Source: Pithys albifrons albifrons (taxonomy: Eukaryota; Chordata; Aves; Passeriformes; Thamnophilidae). Taken from it: a stretch of DNA of 64,000 nt. The DNA is taken from contig NC_092462.1 in assembly GCF_047495875.1 (NCBI RefSeq), forward strand, positions 35,720,523 through 35,784,522, read 5' to 3'. The notes under the pieces were generated by a model. The model was not told the DNA's origin. It ran no database searches and worked only from the letters and a program-made list of their open reading frames with translations. The first letter of the stretch is position 1. Each line of letters opens with the position of its first letter. The position numbers were made by a program, and so were the translations under genes. Shown here piece by piece: positions 48,955 to 62,600 of this stretch.

Positions 48955-51900
48955 CTACAACAAAAACACATCTGCAGAAAAACAAGTAGGTTACAAATAA
49001 GGCAGGTTTCTACAATTCATGTCCTGCAAGCCAGGGTTCAAAATAAACAGCAGATTTGTGTATTACAAAAATGTTTAACTTTAAAACAGGTAGTCATGGG
49101 CAGGGGTGGGTGGTGTGTATCCAGACATAAAGAATAGAATTTTCAGGCACAGAAAAGCACACTACAAAGATTGGATACAGAGCAGAAGTTGCAGAAACTG
49201 AGTGACATCTTAAATTCAAATGCAATCTTACTTTCAGCTTTACTAAATTTCAAACATGTCCAAATAAGATAAACTGTACAAACTACTGAAAAAGATTTTG
49301 GGTTTCTTAATGCATATTCCTCATGAATAAAGTTTAAAATATTGAAAAGAGTAGTGTTTCCTCATGATACCTATACCTGATAACAATCTAGAAATTAATC
49401 TATATGTTTGTACACATCTGATCTGATATTAACTGGCACCGATATTATTTGCTCCTGCACAATAGACCCCTCCACAGTCTATATTTTGGATACTTACATT
49501 GCATCAGTCATGAGAAAATTAACTTAAAAGAAATTTACAAGTTTCAGTGGTCTACAAAACCAGCAATTTTAACATTTCCTAAGAAAAGAACCAAAAAATT
49601 TCAGTCACTAATGTAGTTCAACAGTTTATATTGTTCTTTATTGTGTATGAAACGTGAACTAGACTGGCAAAGTAACTGGGGCTACAAATAATCTTTCCAA
49701 AGTAGTAGAGTTTTACTTTCTGCAATGTCCAAGTATTACATCAAGACAGTTTTACACAGCAAAAACCACTATAAATACACACACTAAGCAGTGCAACAAA
49801 ACTTAAGTCACTGCAGAATCAGAATAAAAATTCTGAATACTGGTGCTGGTTCAATTAAATTTACCATCTGAACTCCCACACCACTAACATTTGTGGATAG
49901 TTGTTTTTGTACCAATAGAGAAATATCTGTTAAATGCCAAAAGAACAAATGGAAACATTCCTTCTAAATGCTAGTTACAAGAAACTGATCTCAGAAAAGT
50001 GGAAAAAATATGATGGCACAGCTTGTTTCATCATGTCAGCAACTTTCCTTTTCTTTCCGGTCTAAAGTTAAAAAAAAAAAAAAAAAAAAAAAAAGAGATT
50101 TGCTTCTATTTAAGGAATTTATCAAACAAAATAGAAATCCTCCAACCAAAGTCCTCAATTTTTGAAATTTAAAGTAATGTAAGGTATAGAATATTTCATC
50201 ACCCATGTTGTGCCTTCCTGAACTTAATTTATATGAATCATTACATGTTCCAGAGAAGTTTACTAATCAGTAGTCAAAGCAAGGAATACAGTTTTAAACT
50301 ACATTTTTAAAATGGTATTTTAGTCAACATACAGTAACAAAATTTTACATACTTTACTTTAAATAGTAGTGGCATCAAAACTCATTTTCACTAGTTAGTA
50401 AAATACATAATAAAAGGACCTTTAGCTGTAAGGGCAGAATACTATCTAAACTCAGGGACAAGTAACAAAAACATAAAATTACCAACAGGAAAATTAAGTT
50501 TCATCCCTGGTAGCCGATCCAATATCACCTTCATTCCTGCTTACATTTTCAGGGTTTGCAATCAAGGTCATATGAAAAGGGTTTCGAAAAGGAACAAAGT
50601 CTGTAATAACACAGAAGCATGCCTTTCTCCAGTGAGATAGACAGCAATGCACAGAAATTCTCATACAACTGTCCCAGCTGAAAAAAGCATCCATAACTTT
50701 TTTCATTAACTGTCATCCACTTTGAATCAAGTCTGTTTTTATTAAAAAGCTTTATAGGAAAAATATTTAATGAGAAATAAATCGCAAACCCACAAATGTA
50801 GCATTAACTATACCAAAAGCAAACAACTCAACAATTTTATCTATTAAAAAAATAACCCAACACTATTGGAACAAACAGCAAAGAAAGAAACTGACCAGAC
50901 AGAAACAATCTTAACACAAATTAATAGTCTCACATACTGGAATCACATAAGTGATTTCAAAGAAAGCTATTCCTAAGGCTTAAGGTAACCACAGGCCTAA
51001 ACCCTTTACTGGACACAGAGCCCTCACGACATGAGAAATTCAAATTCAGTGTGCAGAAATCAATCCAAGTAGCAAGTAAATAAGATGACTACATTGTCAG
51101 TTTGGTTCTACATAGAAATACAGTGTCAGAACTTCTCTAAGACTGATATCAATCCTATTGGTCCATGGCACCGGACTAAAAATAAATCTTTATAGTTAAA
51201 TACTCTATTAACAAATCAGTATACCAGACCACCTCATCATTCATATTTAAGGATGCAATAAATCTGTGTATTCAAACACTAACCATTATTGTGAAAATTA
51301 AGACTTGGCACTCAGTCTTATTTTCATTGCATTACTAAGACATTTAAGGAAATAAGCATGCCATTTTTCTAGTGTAGTAAAACACAGATTCCTAGAAATT
51401 AGCTAGGAATCAATCCCATATAGATAAAAGAACTGGATAAATTCCAATTCTCCAAATACACTCACATATTTAGGCTGCCTATCAAGGTAACTAGACATCA
51501 ATGAGCTAAGAACTCTGGGTACTCAGATGCCTTTGGATGCATATATTCTCACTAATTGTGCTGTTCCATTCACACAGAAAATCATGAAACAATACTCATA
51601 TAATCATAAAACAGTGATTTTTTTTTCTTTTCAAATCCTTTATGTAATTCTTAAGCTTTCTCCCTAGAGTGCTGATTTAATTTCTGTGTGCAAGAAACTA
51701 AATGGAGAAGAAACAAACTGAAAAATAATAATAAACTTAGAAAGAGTAAATCAAAGGATGATACGGAATAATTTTTTCATATTTGTGCTACCTAGTTTTA
51801 ACTTTAAAACAAATGTTATTGGGGTGGTGCAGTACAATTTTGTATTTACCAAAACGTTAGAGTATTCTGCTGTTGCATAAGCCTTCACACATTTTTTTCA

Positions 51901-52835
51901 AACTCTTCTTAGAACACTAATACATAAGTGTTTGAAAAATATTTCAGGATTCTTCCCTGTCCTACAAATCTACTTGGCAGCAGAGATCCCAAGGCAGTCA
52001 TTACAAATACCTGTTCTTAACAGCACAAGCCAAAAATCACTCAGAACAGCTATGCAAAGCTAAATAACAGTATCAGCTCCTTAACTAATTTTATGCTGCT
52101 GGAGTGAAGCCCTTAACCTCCTCTTAATGACTTATAACTGGATTATTTCTTAAACCCTTTCCTCTGTGAACAACCTACAAAGTTTACAGGACGTTTTCCC
52201 TGACAAACTGACCTGGTTTATAATAGAACTTAAGTACATCATACCTCTTAAAAAAAAAAAATTAAATAAAATTACAAAAGTACCTACGTATTTTGAAAAG
52301 CAGTAAGTATTATCTAAGAGTCACGGTTAAATTCCACAAAATACACACTCAAATAAAACACTCTTGTTACAGATACTTAAGCAAGCACATCATTCATCCA
52401 AATCCTACTTCAAGAAACTTAATCTTGCAGGAGGCAAGAAGGAAGACTTCAGATTCATAAAGTCCACTGTCAGAAAGGACAAAAGTATTCCAACTCTGAA
52501 CTTTCATTCAAAGTTTCTATCTCAAATAGAATGATAGAAAATTCTTCCAAATGGTCTAAGCGATGATAAGATCTGGAATTGTAATCTGAATTAATACTCA
52601 AATTTTTTTAGATAAGAAGTTCTATTTCTGATACAATGCAACTGTACTGCACAGATGTCCACTAATTCAAGTTCAAAAAGGACAGGATGTTTACATGTTT
52701 ACTAACACTACCCCCAAAAAGTGTTCCATGGCTGGTGCTGTTGACCTTCAGAGTTTATAGTCCAATGCATTTAATGGATTAAAACAGAAGAGATCTGGAC
52801 TATTTAAGTTCAGGAGGAAAAAAGTTCATTCTTCT
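48955..52835. other. No confident gene; several exon-like decoys
   Basis: Short minus-strand segments with acceptor- and donor-like borders occur at 49232-49285, 49865-49926 and 50545-50600. Their phases do not join into one frame, so they are not annotated as exons. Nothing else is recognised except a poly(A) run. Confidence 0.45.
50070..50094 (+). repeat. Poly(A) run, 25 bases
   Basis: Uninterrupted A-run without an associated element. Confidence 0.92.
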
Positions 52836-52840
52836 CCCTG

Positions 52841-53487
52841 TGTTATGGTTACAAGCCAGGGAATGCAGCTATAGTGGTGAATATCAGGTCATCACCAGAA
52901 GCCACTCTTCCACCCAGCACAGAAAGTTGAAGAGGGGGTTTACTGTGGATTGGAGCTGCTCTGCTGGTAACTCCCCTGCTGCCAGGACTGCAGGAAAGGC
53001 GGGAGTCACTGCCTCGTCACCACTTCTTGCCACCAGCACCGCAGGGAGAGGCAGGGACTGTGGTCACTGCTGCCACCTCCAGTCAGCATTTTCCAGCAGC
53101 ATAACTCATCTCAGATGAAAGAGTTTTCCAGGTTTGCTTTGCCCCATCTTTCTGTTGTATTGTGGCTGGGAGGAGGGCATACAACCATGGAAACTCATCT
53201 GCCATATTGTTTCCTTTGTTCCCCAAAGCCACATGGCCCAGCCTGAAGCGCCCACTATTTCGTCTCGCACGGGGGTTGGGAGCTGTAAAATGATTCCTGC
53301 CTTGTTTATTTAAGCCATGTCCTTTGTATCTCTGTGGTTGATGGTATTTTTTGCCTTGTCAGTAAACTGTTATTTTTTCACTTACAACTCCTCACATTTT
53401 TCCTCTCTGTATTGGTGGGGAATAAATGGGTAAAGGTTTCATTATATTGGGAGTTCCCATCCCCATATTTGTCTTTGAACCAAGCCA
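52841..53487 (+). mobile_element. Solo LTR of an avian endogenous retrovirus, degenerate
   Basis: It begins TGTTATGGTTA and ends TTTGAACCAAGCCA. The 3' portion follows the pattern of bird ERVL-like LTRs: 'ccttgtcagtaaactgtt', then 'cttacaactcctcac', then the LTR end. An AATAAA lies at 53421-53426. The flanks are CCCTG (52836-52840) and CCCTT (53488-53492), a 5-bp duplication with one mismatch. Local GC is well above the surroundings. No internal retroviral genes or partner LTR are present. The 92-codon frame at 52840-53118 is inside the LTR and is not a gene. Divergence at the ends suggests an older insertion than the one at 27631. Confidence 0.78.
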
Positions 53488-54791
53488 CCCTTTTTTCCAA
53501 GTCCCTCATACTAGATACATAAAAATAAATTTGAACAGGTGTAAAGAAGGCATAAAATCACTCATTCTTGCCTAAAGCCTCCAAGCAAGAACACTACTAA
53601 TTAAGATGTTTATGGGAATGACCAGAGACTTGAACCTGGCTTTAAAGTTTGAATAGACAGGGACATTTATCACTGTGACCAGTGTCAAAGTGATGCCTAA
53701 AATTCCTGCAAAAAGGCACTCAAAACAACATTAGTGGAGAAAGATAGAGAAGTACCTTTATTTATAAGCCTCTAAGTGCACACCATGAAACATGCACACA
53801 TATGATCAGGGATGCTACAGTTATTATAACCTCCAGCCATTAGCATATATACATGTATGTTATCTATAGCCAACCTGGCATACCAATTTCCTCTGGTGCC
53901 CATCCTTAGAGACTGCCCCTTGGGGAGGATCTGTGCACACTCTGTTTTTTTGTCTACAAGCTATCTTGCATATTTTTCTTCAAAATACCATGTCCTTGGC
54001 AAAGCATGAGAAAGTGTGCAGTGATTTCCAAACATCACCTAAAAATGTGAGCAACCCAGGAAAATCCATGTAACCTATATAATTTTAAAAATCTACAAAA
54101 TATACACTAAAATTTTTAGGCAGCAAAAGAACTCCCCATATCGAGAAAGTACATGCTGAAAATTCCTACAGTTGACATAACAGCAATTAAATTCTGACTT
54201 TCATTTCATCCTACCCTCGGTTTCCAATTTTCTGGTGCACCTTATACAAGGAAAGAGATGTCAAATATTTTGATTTAGAGAAAATATTTAAACATACAGA
54301 ACCTGACCTTTGTGTTGCCTAGGCAGAGGAGGGAAATAACAAATAGTTTAACAGATTTCTGAATAAAGATAAGGAAAAATAAAAATGTTGGAAATATCAA
54401 GTGATCCAGTAGCTTTGCAAGAAAGAAAAGCTGAGGCGGGTGTAACAGAACTTCACTTAAGACAAGTGAAATAAGCAGAATATACCATAACAGGAGCAGA
54501 GAATAAACCACAGACTTTAAAAGGTTTAGTTAGAATTATACTATGGTATGTGTTACCTAAAGCAGCTTTTGATTTGCTCTGCCTACAGATCTGCACCTTA
54601 CTTTGAGCATCTAAGAATTAACAATACTAGATGATCAAAACTATTGTAGCACCAGATAAAAGAAAGAATCACTATGTAAATCCACCCTGGTGCTTCGCTT
54701 TGCCATACACTCTATGATTTCCCACAGAATTAACCCATGCAGCAGATGCTTTAATACCTCTGACAAAATAGGTTATTCATATTTAGTTTTC

Positions 54792-54846
54792 AACAGTATT
54801 ATTATATATAAACAGTATTATTATATATAAATGTATATGTATATAA
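54792..54846. repeat. 19-bp perfect dimer in a TA-rich tract
   Basis: The 19-mer at 54792-54810 repeats exactly at 54811-54829 and continues into TATATGTATATAAA-type sequence. Confidence 0.9.
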
Positions 54847-56690
54847 ATGGCCTTTCTGATACTGGAGGGAAATCGTACCTCAGTAATACTGTCCTGCTGT
54901 GCACTGTGCAGCTTTTTCTATGTCTGTCTGTATTTTTTTTTCTGCTTAGTGATGTCACCCTCCCATTTAATTGAGCTCCTGTACTGTTTGACACAATGCA
55001 ACATGGGATTCGGCTAAAGGGGAAAGCAGAGTGATGATGCAACATGCAATTCACTCTAGGAGCCTGGCATGTGAAGGCAGCACAGAGGCACCTACTTACA
55101 ACTCCATGAAGCAATACTGCAAATCAATCAGACACAGAGTTTACATACACAAACAGAAATCTCTGCAGATGAATTAGTCAAAATTAAATACTCTCATTCA
55201 AGTCAGTGAAACAAAGATTGTCTTCTACCCGCACATCATAAACGGCTCAAAGTGGGGAGGTAAAGTGCACAAAATAAAAACAAGTCACAACATAGGAAGG
55301 AAAAAATGCACTAAAAAGGGAAATAAAATCCCCAATCAAATCCAGTAGCTTAACAAATAAAATAAACAATGTTTTCACTGTATTTCATAAGCAGCAACAA
55401 ATTCAGAATTCCCTTATACATAATAAAGCAAAAGTAAAAATTAAACCTACACACAACAATCTTGATATTTATTCCACTTTAGACCACTAGATAAGATCTA
55501 ATGAAAATACGTTATTGCATGGATGACTTAGTTTGTTCTCCAGTTCAAGTATGCTTTCTTTCCATTTTTCAAAGATGCAAAATATATCCAGAAGTCTGTT
55601 GTGTAGATTTAATTCTCAAACAATTATTTTAAATAAGGAGACCAGCATAACTGCACATCTCACAAACATAAGTGAACATATTCTCAGTGACGTCAACTTG
55701 ACAAGACTCCATGCAAACTGAGTTCAGATCCAGTATAAAACATCATCCTAGAGACATTCACAGTGAAGTTTTGATAAAGTTGGGGGAAAAAAGCAACCCT
55801 AAAACTTCAAGCAGAAGTATTTAACTTCCTGCAAAACTTCTTAGAAATACACTACTTGAACAACTGCCGGTGAGAATTCAGACATTATAGGGTTAGCTGA
55901 CTACACATCACTGATGTTTTTCAAATTATAACTAACTAAGCAGTAAGAAGATTCTTTTCTTCTCTTTTTTTCTTTCATTTTCCTTCAACCAACCACTTCT
56001 CTTGATAAACACCAGGCATAAAATAATAAAATCACAATGTCTTTTGTTTCATCCCTATGCTTGATTACTCTTGGCAGATTTTTGGTCTAATGAGCAAGTT
56101 GTTTGGCTAAAGCTACCCAAGTTAAGCAACTGAAAAATTCAGTTGTCAAATCTGAAAATACATGTACTTCATTTTCAAGCTTAAATTTGTTTTATTGCAG
56201 TATAAATAAATGATGCACATTGAAATATTTTAACTCATTTGTAGAGATAATAATTTTACAGCTACAGAAATTTTAGCTGCAACTAGTAAATTTTTTCAAT
56301 AAAAAAACTTATTTCTGATGAAACTAAGCAAGAAGAGGATCTGTGCATGTAGAATTGTGTGTGCAAATTACTAACCTTTACCTACATTACAATAAAAACA
56401 AATATCTGTGCAAAAAAACAGTATTATACAGATGCTGTTAACAAGATGAACATTTTATTACTAATAATGTTGGACAGCAACTTGCAATATTTTAGAGAAG
56501 AGATTTCCTAACATTTGTGCTGTTGAGTAGTGTAACTATACTCAAACTGGGCTGGGAAGTCTCAGTCCAATCCTTTGTAAAAAAATTCAAGATTCCCTTA
56601 CTTTCCAGCTAAAGGAGTATCTGTTTGACAAAAAAGATCTTTTTATAACTTTAACTATGTAAACTGCTTCATAGAATAATTTCATAAATT

Positions 56691-56908
56691 TTATAAAGTA
56701 TTTTTGATATCTTCTTCTACCTTTCTTGGAGAAACTGGGAGTTCAAACACACATTTCCTTGAAAATCTCTTGATGTTTGTAGCAATACTTCTCTTGTGAC
56801 AATTATAGGCATGTAAAAAAGGGATAATTCTTCCAGTCAATGAACTGAAGGTATTGCAGACAATTGCCTCACAAGTCTGAGATACAAATTCAGAATTATT
56901 ATTTGATT
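56691..56908 (-). other. Exon-like open frame, unrecognised
   Basis: The minus-strand frame is open for 72 codons after an acceptor-like GGTCTGCAG and ends in TAA at 56691. It encodes a serine/asparagine-rich start (E-S-N-N-N-S-E-F-V-S-Q) and a basic middle (N-I-K-R-F-S-R-K). A possible GTAGAAG donor lies before the stop. No domain is recognised and no poly(A) signal follows closely. Its length is within chance range for this composition. Confidence 0.2.
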
Positions 56909-58962
56909 CTGCAGACCACAAACATTGTTAAACACGTGTCACTCCCAGTATATACTCAAAAATGATCTGTAATCAAAGGGATATCAAAATAGTGAGGTAA
57001 ACCCACAGACATGATGACCTATAAAATACTGCTAATATTCTGTGAAGCATTTTGCTGCTCAGAATAAGGGATACAAAGAGTAAAATCTCTTTAAATTTTT
57101 ATTGATCCGAGGAACCAGTTAGCATATGCATATGTGTATGCGCCCTGAATTAATTTATTATTAAGAAAACAACAAACCCAACAGCTCAACTTTTCCATGT
57201 GCTGAACATCCAACACTCTACAACATTAGCACTTTAGAACCTTCCAGAAAAATGTTATTTATTGTCTTCAAAAAAGTTATGTTACTCAAAAACATCTTCA
57301 ACTTACACAAGCTTGCTACAATCTAAACCTAGAAAACTTGGAGGAAAAAAGTGATAGTTTCATGTGCCCTAAGAAACCATGATTTTTACACAGGAAGGAA
57401 AGGGGGGAAAAAAGAAGAAAAAGAGAGGAACTGTAAACATTCAGCATAAAAGTAAGCAAAGACAGGTATGGTAGCTCTTGTCCTAACCATGAGGCTGTGT
57501 AGTATCCAGTTTAGAGAAACACATTCAGTCCTAGGGAAGAACGTGTCTTTATTAGTTAAATCTGCAGACAAAACTACATAATTAATACTACTTCTGCATA
57601 TCCCTCCCTCTCCATCTTTATGAGACTACATCTGCTGATCTCAGAGCAGAATCTCATGATTCATCATCGTGTTGCACTTAACTTGTTACTACATTTAAGT
57701 TGTTCCTTAAAGTAACTCCAAGGGAAGTTTTAGTTTTGGTCACATATCCCTGAATCTTACGAGAAGATATTTTCTTTTCAGAAGGCCATAAGTATCAGTG
57801 GATATCACATGAAGAATCAAGTGCGTCTTTCCTTAACATAATGAGTCTTTCTCTTGACAGGGTGAGGAAATTCTGTCCATTCATGCAAGTACCAGCATTT
57901 GTCAAAACAGGACCTTGTAACTGCCTACCAAGAATTCCTGAGTAAAGTTAGATACATTCAACTGTAAAATAAAATAAGTACATGGATGAAAAATTAAACA
58001 GCTTAACAGTGTAGGAAATGCTTGATTTATTAAGATTTAGAAAAACAGATATGCACTTAGCGTGCTTTAATCCAGTTCACATATGAAATACTGTGCACTA
58101 TTTGCAGCACACTGAGCAATTTAACAGCCCTTTGCTGGCTTTGGGATGTATGAGCTCTTCACGTTCATGCTTTTTTGTTCCTGGATGTTGGAAACAAGAC
58201 TGCCTACCTAATCCCCAGTACACTTAAAGACTTGAACACCAGATTAAGAGAACAAATATCTCTCTCTTGGTGATTATCTTAATGAAAATTCTGAAGCTAT
58301 TTCTCCATCTTCCTTAGGATTTGAACTGGCTTGTATTCCAACATCATTTGTGATTTTGCACATAAAAGTAATTGGCCCCAATTGCTAAAAATGCACACAA
58401 GAAAATGCTATGAAGATGGTAGAACAGAATTCCTTTTCAACAGCACATTAATATTAAAATAAAAAAATAAAAATAAAAAAATCAAGCGCCCATCCTAGTC
58501 ATTGTCATATTTGGGGCAAAGAACGAAGTACTTACAGATCAGATCAGTATGAATTTAGATGGTATTCTTCCTTATTCTTCTGCAAAACAGTGTAAATTTG
58601 CTGCCTAGATCATCTGGGAATATTGCAGCTAGTTAATTCCCTCACACTGCAGGTCTTAGAGATTAAATCTTCATCTGTGCCAGTAGCACACAGTTAAGAT
58701 TCGTGAAACCTGAAATGCTTTTGCTGAACTAGAATTTTTGGACGTAATGTAATCTGTCAGGATAAAAGTTAATGAGCCACTATATACAGGCAAGAGTATT
58801 ATCAAATCCAATGGTCTACTCTGGCCCTAAACTATATGAATACAGAGAGTTCTCAGAGTTTGATCAGGACTTTCTAAAACTGACCAAATTGGTTAGCTTA
58901 GTCTTTTGCAAACAGCTTATAGGGCACTTCAGTGGATTCTTGACATTGCTGCTTTAAGTGCC

Positions 58963-59694
58963 TGTGCTGGTTTAAAGGTAAACTGGCAGGAGAAACAAAC
59001 CCAACACAAAACAGATTATAAATCAAGAGTTACAATTTAATAAAAATATTACAGTAAATGCAATGATACAAAGAGAAATTGTTTTTAACCCACACAACCA
59101 AGAAGTATAACTCAGGCCCCTGGGGCACAAACAAAATGGTGTTCATTAGCCCCTGTGCTGAGTCCCACATGGTTTCCCCGAGTCCAAAGTAAAATGGAAG
59201 GAAAGAAAAAAAATAACCTGTTGGTGCAGATGATGGTCACAATCTGGTCAAGAGTGGTGGTTGCAGTCCTGTCAAGGTTCTGGTCCTCCGGATCTGACAA
59301 AAAGGTTCCAGAGGTCTTCAAACCCCAAGATTATGCACCCTCTGGTCCAGGTGGGAACGCCCAGTCCCTCCCCTAGGGTGGGGAGTTGCACAGTGGGTGA
59401 TCTGACTCTGTGAGTTGAGGGGTATTTTTGGAATCGATGGCCCATTAGCAGACATGAACCCTCAGGCTGGGTGTGAAAGTGCTAATGACTTCCTGGAGGG
59501 GAGTTATCACAGCTCTTATCTCACAAGCATCTTTAACACCCAGCTTAAATCCTGAAGGGTCAGGTGTGCCCCAGGCAGCTGCTACAAATGGCCCATTGTT
59601 AACAGTTCATGGCAAACGATTAGAAGGTGTAGAATACACAGCTTTGGTCACACCCACACAGTGATAAACTGGTCCCACCTGCTGAACTAGGACA
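58963..59694 (-). mobile_element. Solo LTR of an avian endogenous retrovirus
   Basis: On the minus strand it starts TGTCCTAGTTCAGCAGG (at 59694) and ends TTTAAACCAGCACA (at 58963), giving TG...CA ends over 732 bases. The flanks are GTGCC (58958-58962) and GTGTC (59695-59699), a 5-bp duplication with one mismatch. An ATTAAA-type poly(A) signal lies at 59036-59041 (minus), near the 3' end, where this LTR family usually has it. Sequence near the 3' end ('ggtaaactggcaggaga' on the plus strand) is a motif I associate with bird LTRs. No gag/pol/env sequence adjoins it, so it is a solo LTR. Small open frames inside it are shadows. Confidence 0.87.
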
Positions 59695-59699
59695 GTGTC

Positions 59700-62600
59700 A
59701 ATCAATTGATTGTGCTTATAAGCATCAGTGTTTGGGTTTTCTCACAAAGTGGTATTTCAGTTAACAACATAAGACCTGCCAAATCTGTAAAGATACAGGC
59801 ATCATTGAATACATATCCCACGATCTTCATATTAATGACTTTCTTCTGTTTTAAAGAATAGCTGTTAAAGTACAGGTAATTTTTCATATGCAGTAGCATG
59901 TAACAAGGAGTAAGTTCTGTTACACAGATATAACAACTGGAATGAATTTCATCATCAAGTGCAGGCCCCAGTGTAAGTGTACTAAATAGAATTATCTGAT
60001 GACTTGCAGAACTTTTTTGAGAGACCTTGAACAAGCTGCAAATTGACAAGTCTCTTTCAAGCCAATGATTGCATACCACATGAGAAAATAAAAAAATAAT
60101 TCATAACAATTTTCTGAGCACAGTATCAAACACTGGACAGTCTTTAGTAACAGAAATACCAGAAAGTTTAAATTATTTAACTCTTTTAAATCCATTTCCT
60201 TACTGTGTTCTGTTAAAGCAGCTGTTTGCAAAGATAATAGCAGAACAGTGAAATCACATCCTCATTGTAATGTGAAAGCTTTGTCATGGGTTAAAATTTC
60301 ATACTCCCTCTCCTTGTGTCCTGTCCAAGGTTGCTACCTGATACCATACCACCTTTTTTAAGATAAATCATTAATTCCTACACAATTTTCCCTACTGTAA
60401 TCTATCAGTGTGAAATAAGGTAAAATGGGAAAGTAAAAGGGAAAAAACATTAAAAAAACAAATCTAACTAATAACTACAGATCATTCACATCAGGTAAGA
60501 ACACCAAGTGAAGCTTTGAACACTGATACTATGAACCACAAATTTTTCTCTTTCGGAAATTAAACTTCAAGAAATAAGAAAATTACAGGAATTTTAAATA
60601 CAGTATGCAGATATCTTACTAACAAGTTATTTTTATGTACTGATAGGAAAAAGAGAATATTTTCAGACTAACACCATCAATTCTTTCTTCCATCTTTACC
60701 ACTTCTATTACTTCAAAATAATTGACACATTTGATGTAACTAGCTGCAGAAAAGAGAAATAATAGCTTGGATTAATATGCCTGCAAGCCTTCGCCAGTTT
60801 TCAAGTGCAACTCCATCAAACAGCCACTGAGTTTAAGTAGTTATGTGTTGTGTCTATGTCATGTCCATGTGTCATGATTCATGGCGTGTCCACATTGTCT
60901 CTGGCACCCCTTCCCTGCCCCAAGATACACTGAATGAAATAAGGAAATCTTTGAGCATCTGGGTATGTTTTTGGAACCTAGCTTTAGAGCAACTCAGGTA
61001 TTCAAGTATAAGGAAACTTTAATTCTAACAAATGTATTTCTAATTCTGCCCATATTCCACTGTCTTCTATATTCAACTCCCCCCTTACAATGTATCTCTT
61101 AGACATCTTTCATTTCTGATTGTAAATGCAAGACAGCCCATGCAGTTGCTGTTACTGTTACCATCTATTTGTGTATTACAAAGCTATTTATACTACACTA
61201 TAATAACCACAGATGGCTAGAGTCAATCCCAATAAGATTTAATGGAAAGACAAGAGAAGACTGGGTATCCATATCCACTAAATAACCTACAGCAAATAAA
61301 ATAAAGATTATTCTTCCGAGAAAGGAGATAAAGATAAGATGAAACAATGTTATCAGCTTTACTTTAGATTATAAGGGCAATCTAAGGAAAAGTACATTAC
61401 CATTTACTTAACTTCTAAACCTTAGCTGTATAAAGAGCTTCCAAGTTAATGCCTTCTGAGAGACATTTAAGAGTTCAATGTTAACAATAGTTTGGGATTA
61501 GTAGAGTCTGCCTTTTCAGATAAAAAAAATATTTTTCACTAAAAAAGGACAGCAAAAACAGACCATAAAAAAAGTAACCACATGAAAGAAAAAAGAAATC
61601 TGTACTTGAAAAGCAATTAAAAGCACATATAAAAATCAGAGGCCTTTGTCTACAATACAGAAGAAAATTTAAGATTTCCATTACTGCTTCCCATTATAAT
61701 TTGCCACGTTCAACTTAGTTATGAACAATTCAACAGCTTCTTGTATTTCCTTAATTAAAATTAATACAAATTCCTAACACTTTTCTCTCATTTTAAAGTT
61801 TAAAATAGTGGTCAAGTCCTTACTAGTCTCATTTCAAAGATAGCAGTTACAAGCGTAGATACAAAACACTTATTCTTTCTGTCAAACTTCCTAGGCTTCA
61901 AAATTTTTCAATGAAATAAGTAATGAACAAAAATGACTGATACCGCTTTAGAAGTGCTGGTAACAAGTTTCAACTAACAAACTGGCACATAGAAAAAACT
62001 CAATGCCTTATTTGAAGAAGTAACTAATTTATTACAAGTTTGTGCTTTAACTTAGGCCTAAGACAACATAAAAAGGAAGGTAATCTTTCATGTTTTACAA
62101 TTCTATTCTTTCCTATTTTCATAATCACAACATATGTACGTAGTAAAAGACTTACCATATCCAGTAATAAGGAAAGAGGTATGTTTTTTTTTCTAACCCT
62201 GAACCATAAAATGCACAGCAGAAATAAGACTACCAGACCTATTTTCACAACTAATGAGTTAACATGAATGAGTTAACAATGAGTGCTGCACTGCCCAATC
62301 CTAATTTGTCAGTATTCTCCTAAGTACATTCACAATCCTTCACAAACAAGGAGGCTTCTTCCCCTCTTCTGTTCTTGTTGAAAAGAAATCCTTCTCCTTT
62401 TCAAATAAAGTTACTGGCACTCCACTCTGGAAACATGAAAACCTTCCAAATATTTACAAGGTTATCACACACTGAAGTGCAAAGAGCTTGTGATGAATCG
62501 ATTTTAAAACTGCCTTTGGCTTTCTTGGTTGTACAGCTCTGCTATCCAGAGCTGGGCAGAGATGCTCTGCTCACAACAGTCACATACAGTTGGTGGGGAG

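Larger units (their letters stand above)
53493..58957. other. No confident gene
   Basis: No recognised element. A TA-rich tract with an exact 19-bp dimer and an exon-like minus frame (56691-56908) are described separately. Confidence 0.5.

Noticed and set aside
49865..50600. Minus-strand exon-like segments at 49865-49926 and 50545-50600 as upstream exons of the 48887 candidate
   Set aside because: Good-looking splice borders, but the phases do not connect with 49232-49285 in any open frame.
54513..55045. Several minus-strand acceptor-led open stretches (near 54570, 54740 and 55010)
   Set aside because: Acceptors look good but matching donors are weak or stops intervene; no consistent chain of phases.
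52841..59694. The two right-hand LTRs as the ends of one provirus
   Set aside because: They are in opposite orientation, differ at their termini, each has its own 5-bp duplication, and no retroviral genes lie between them.
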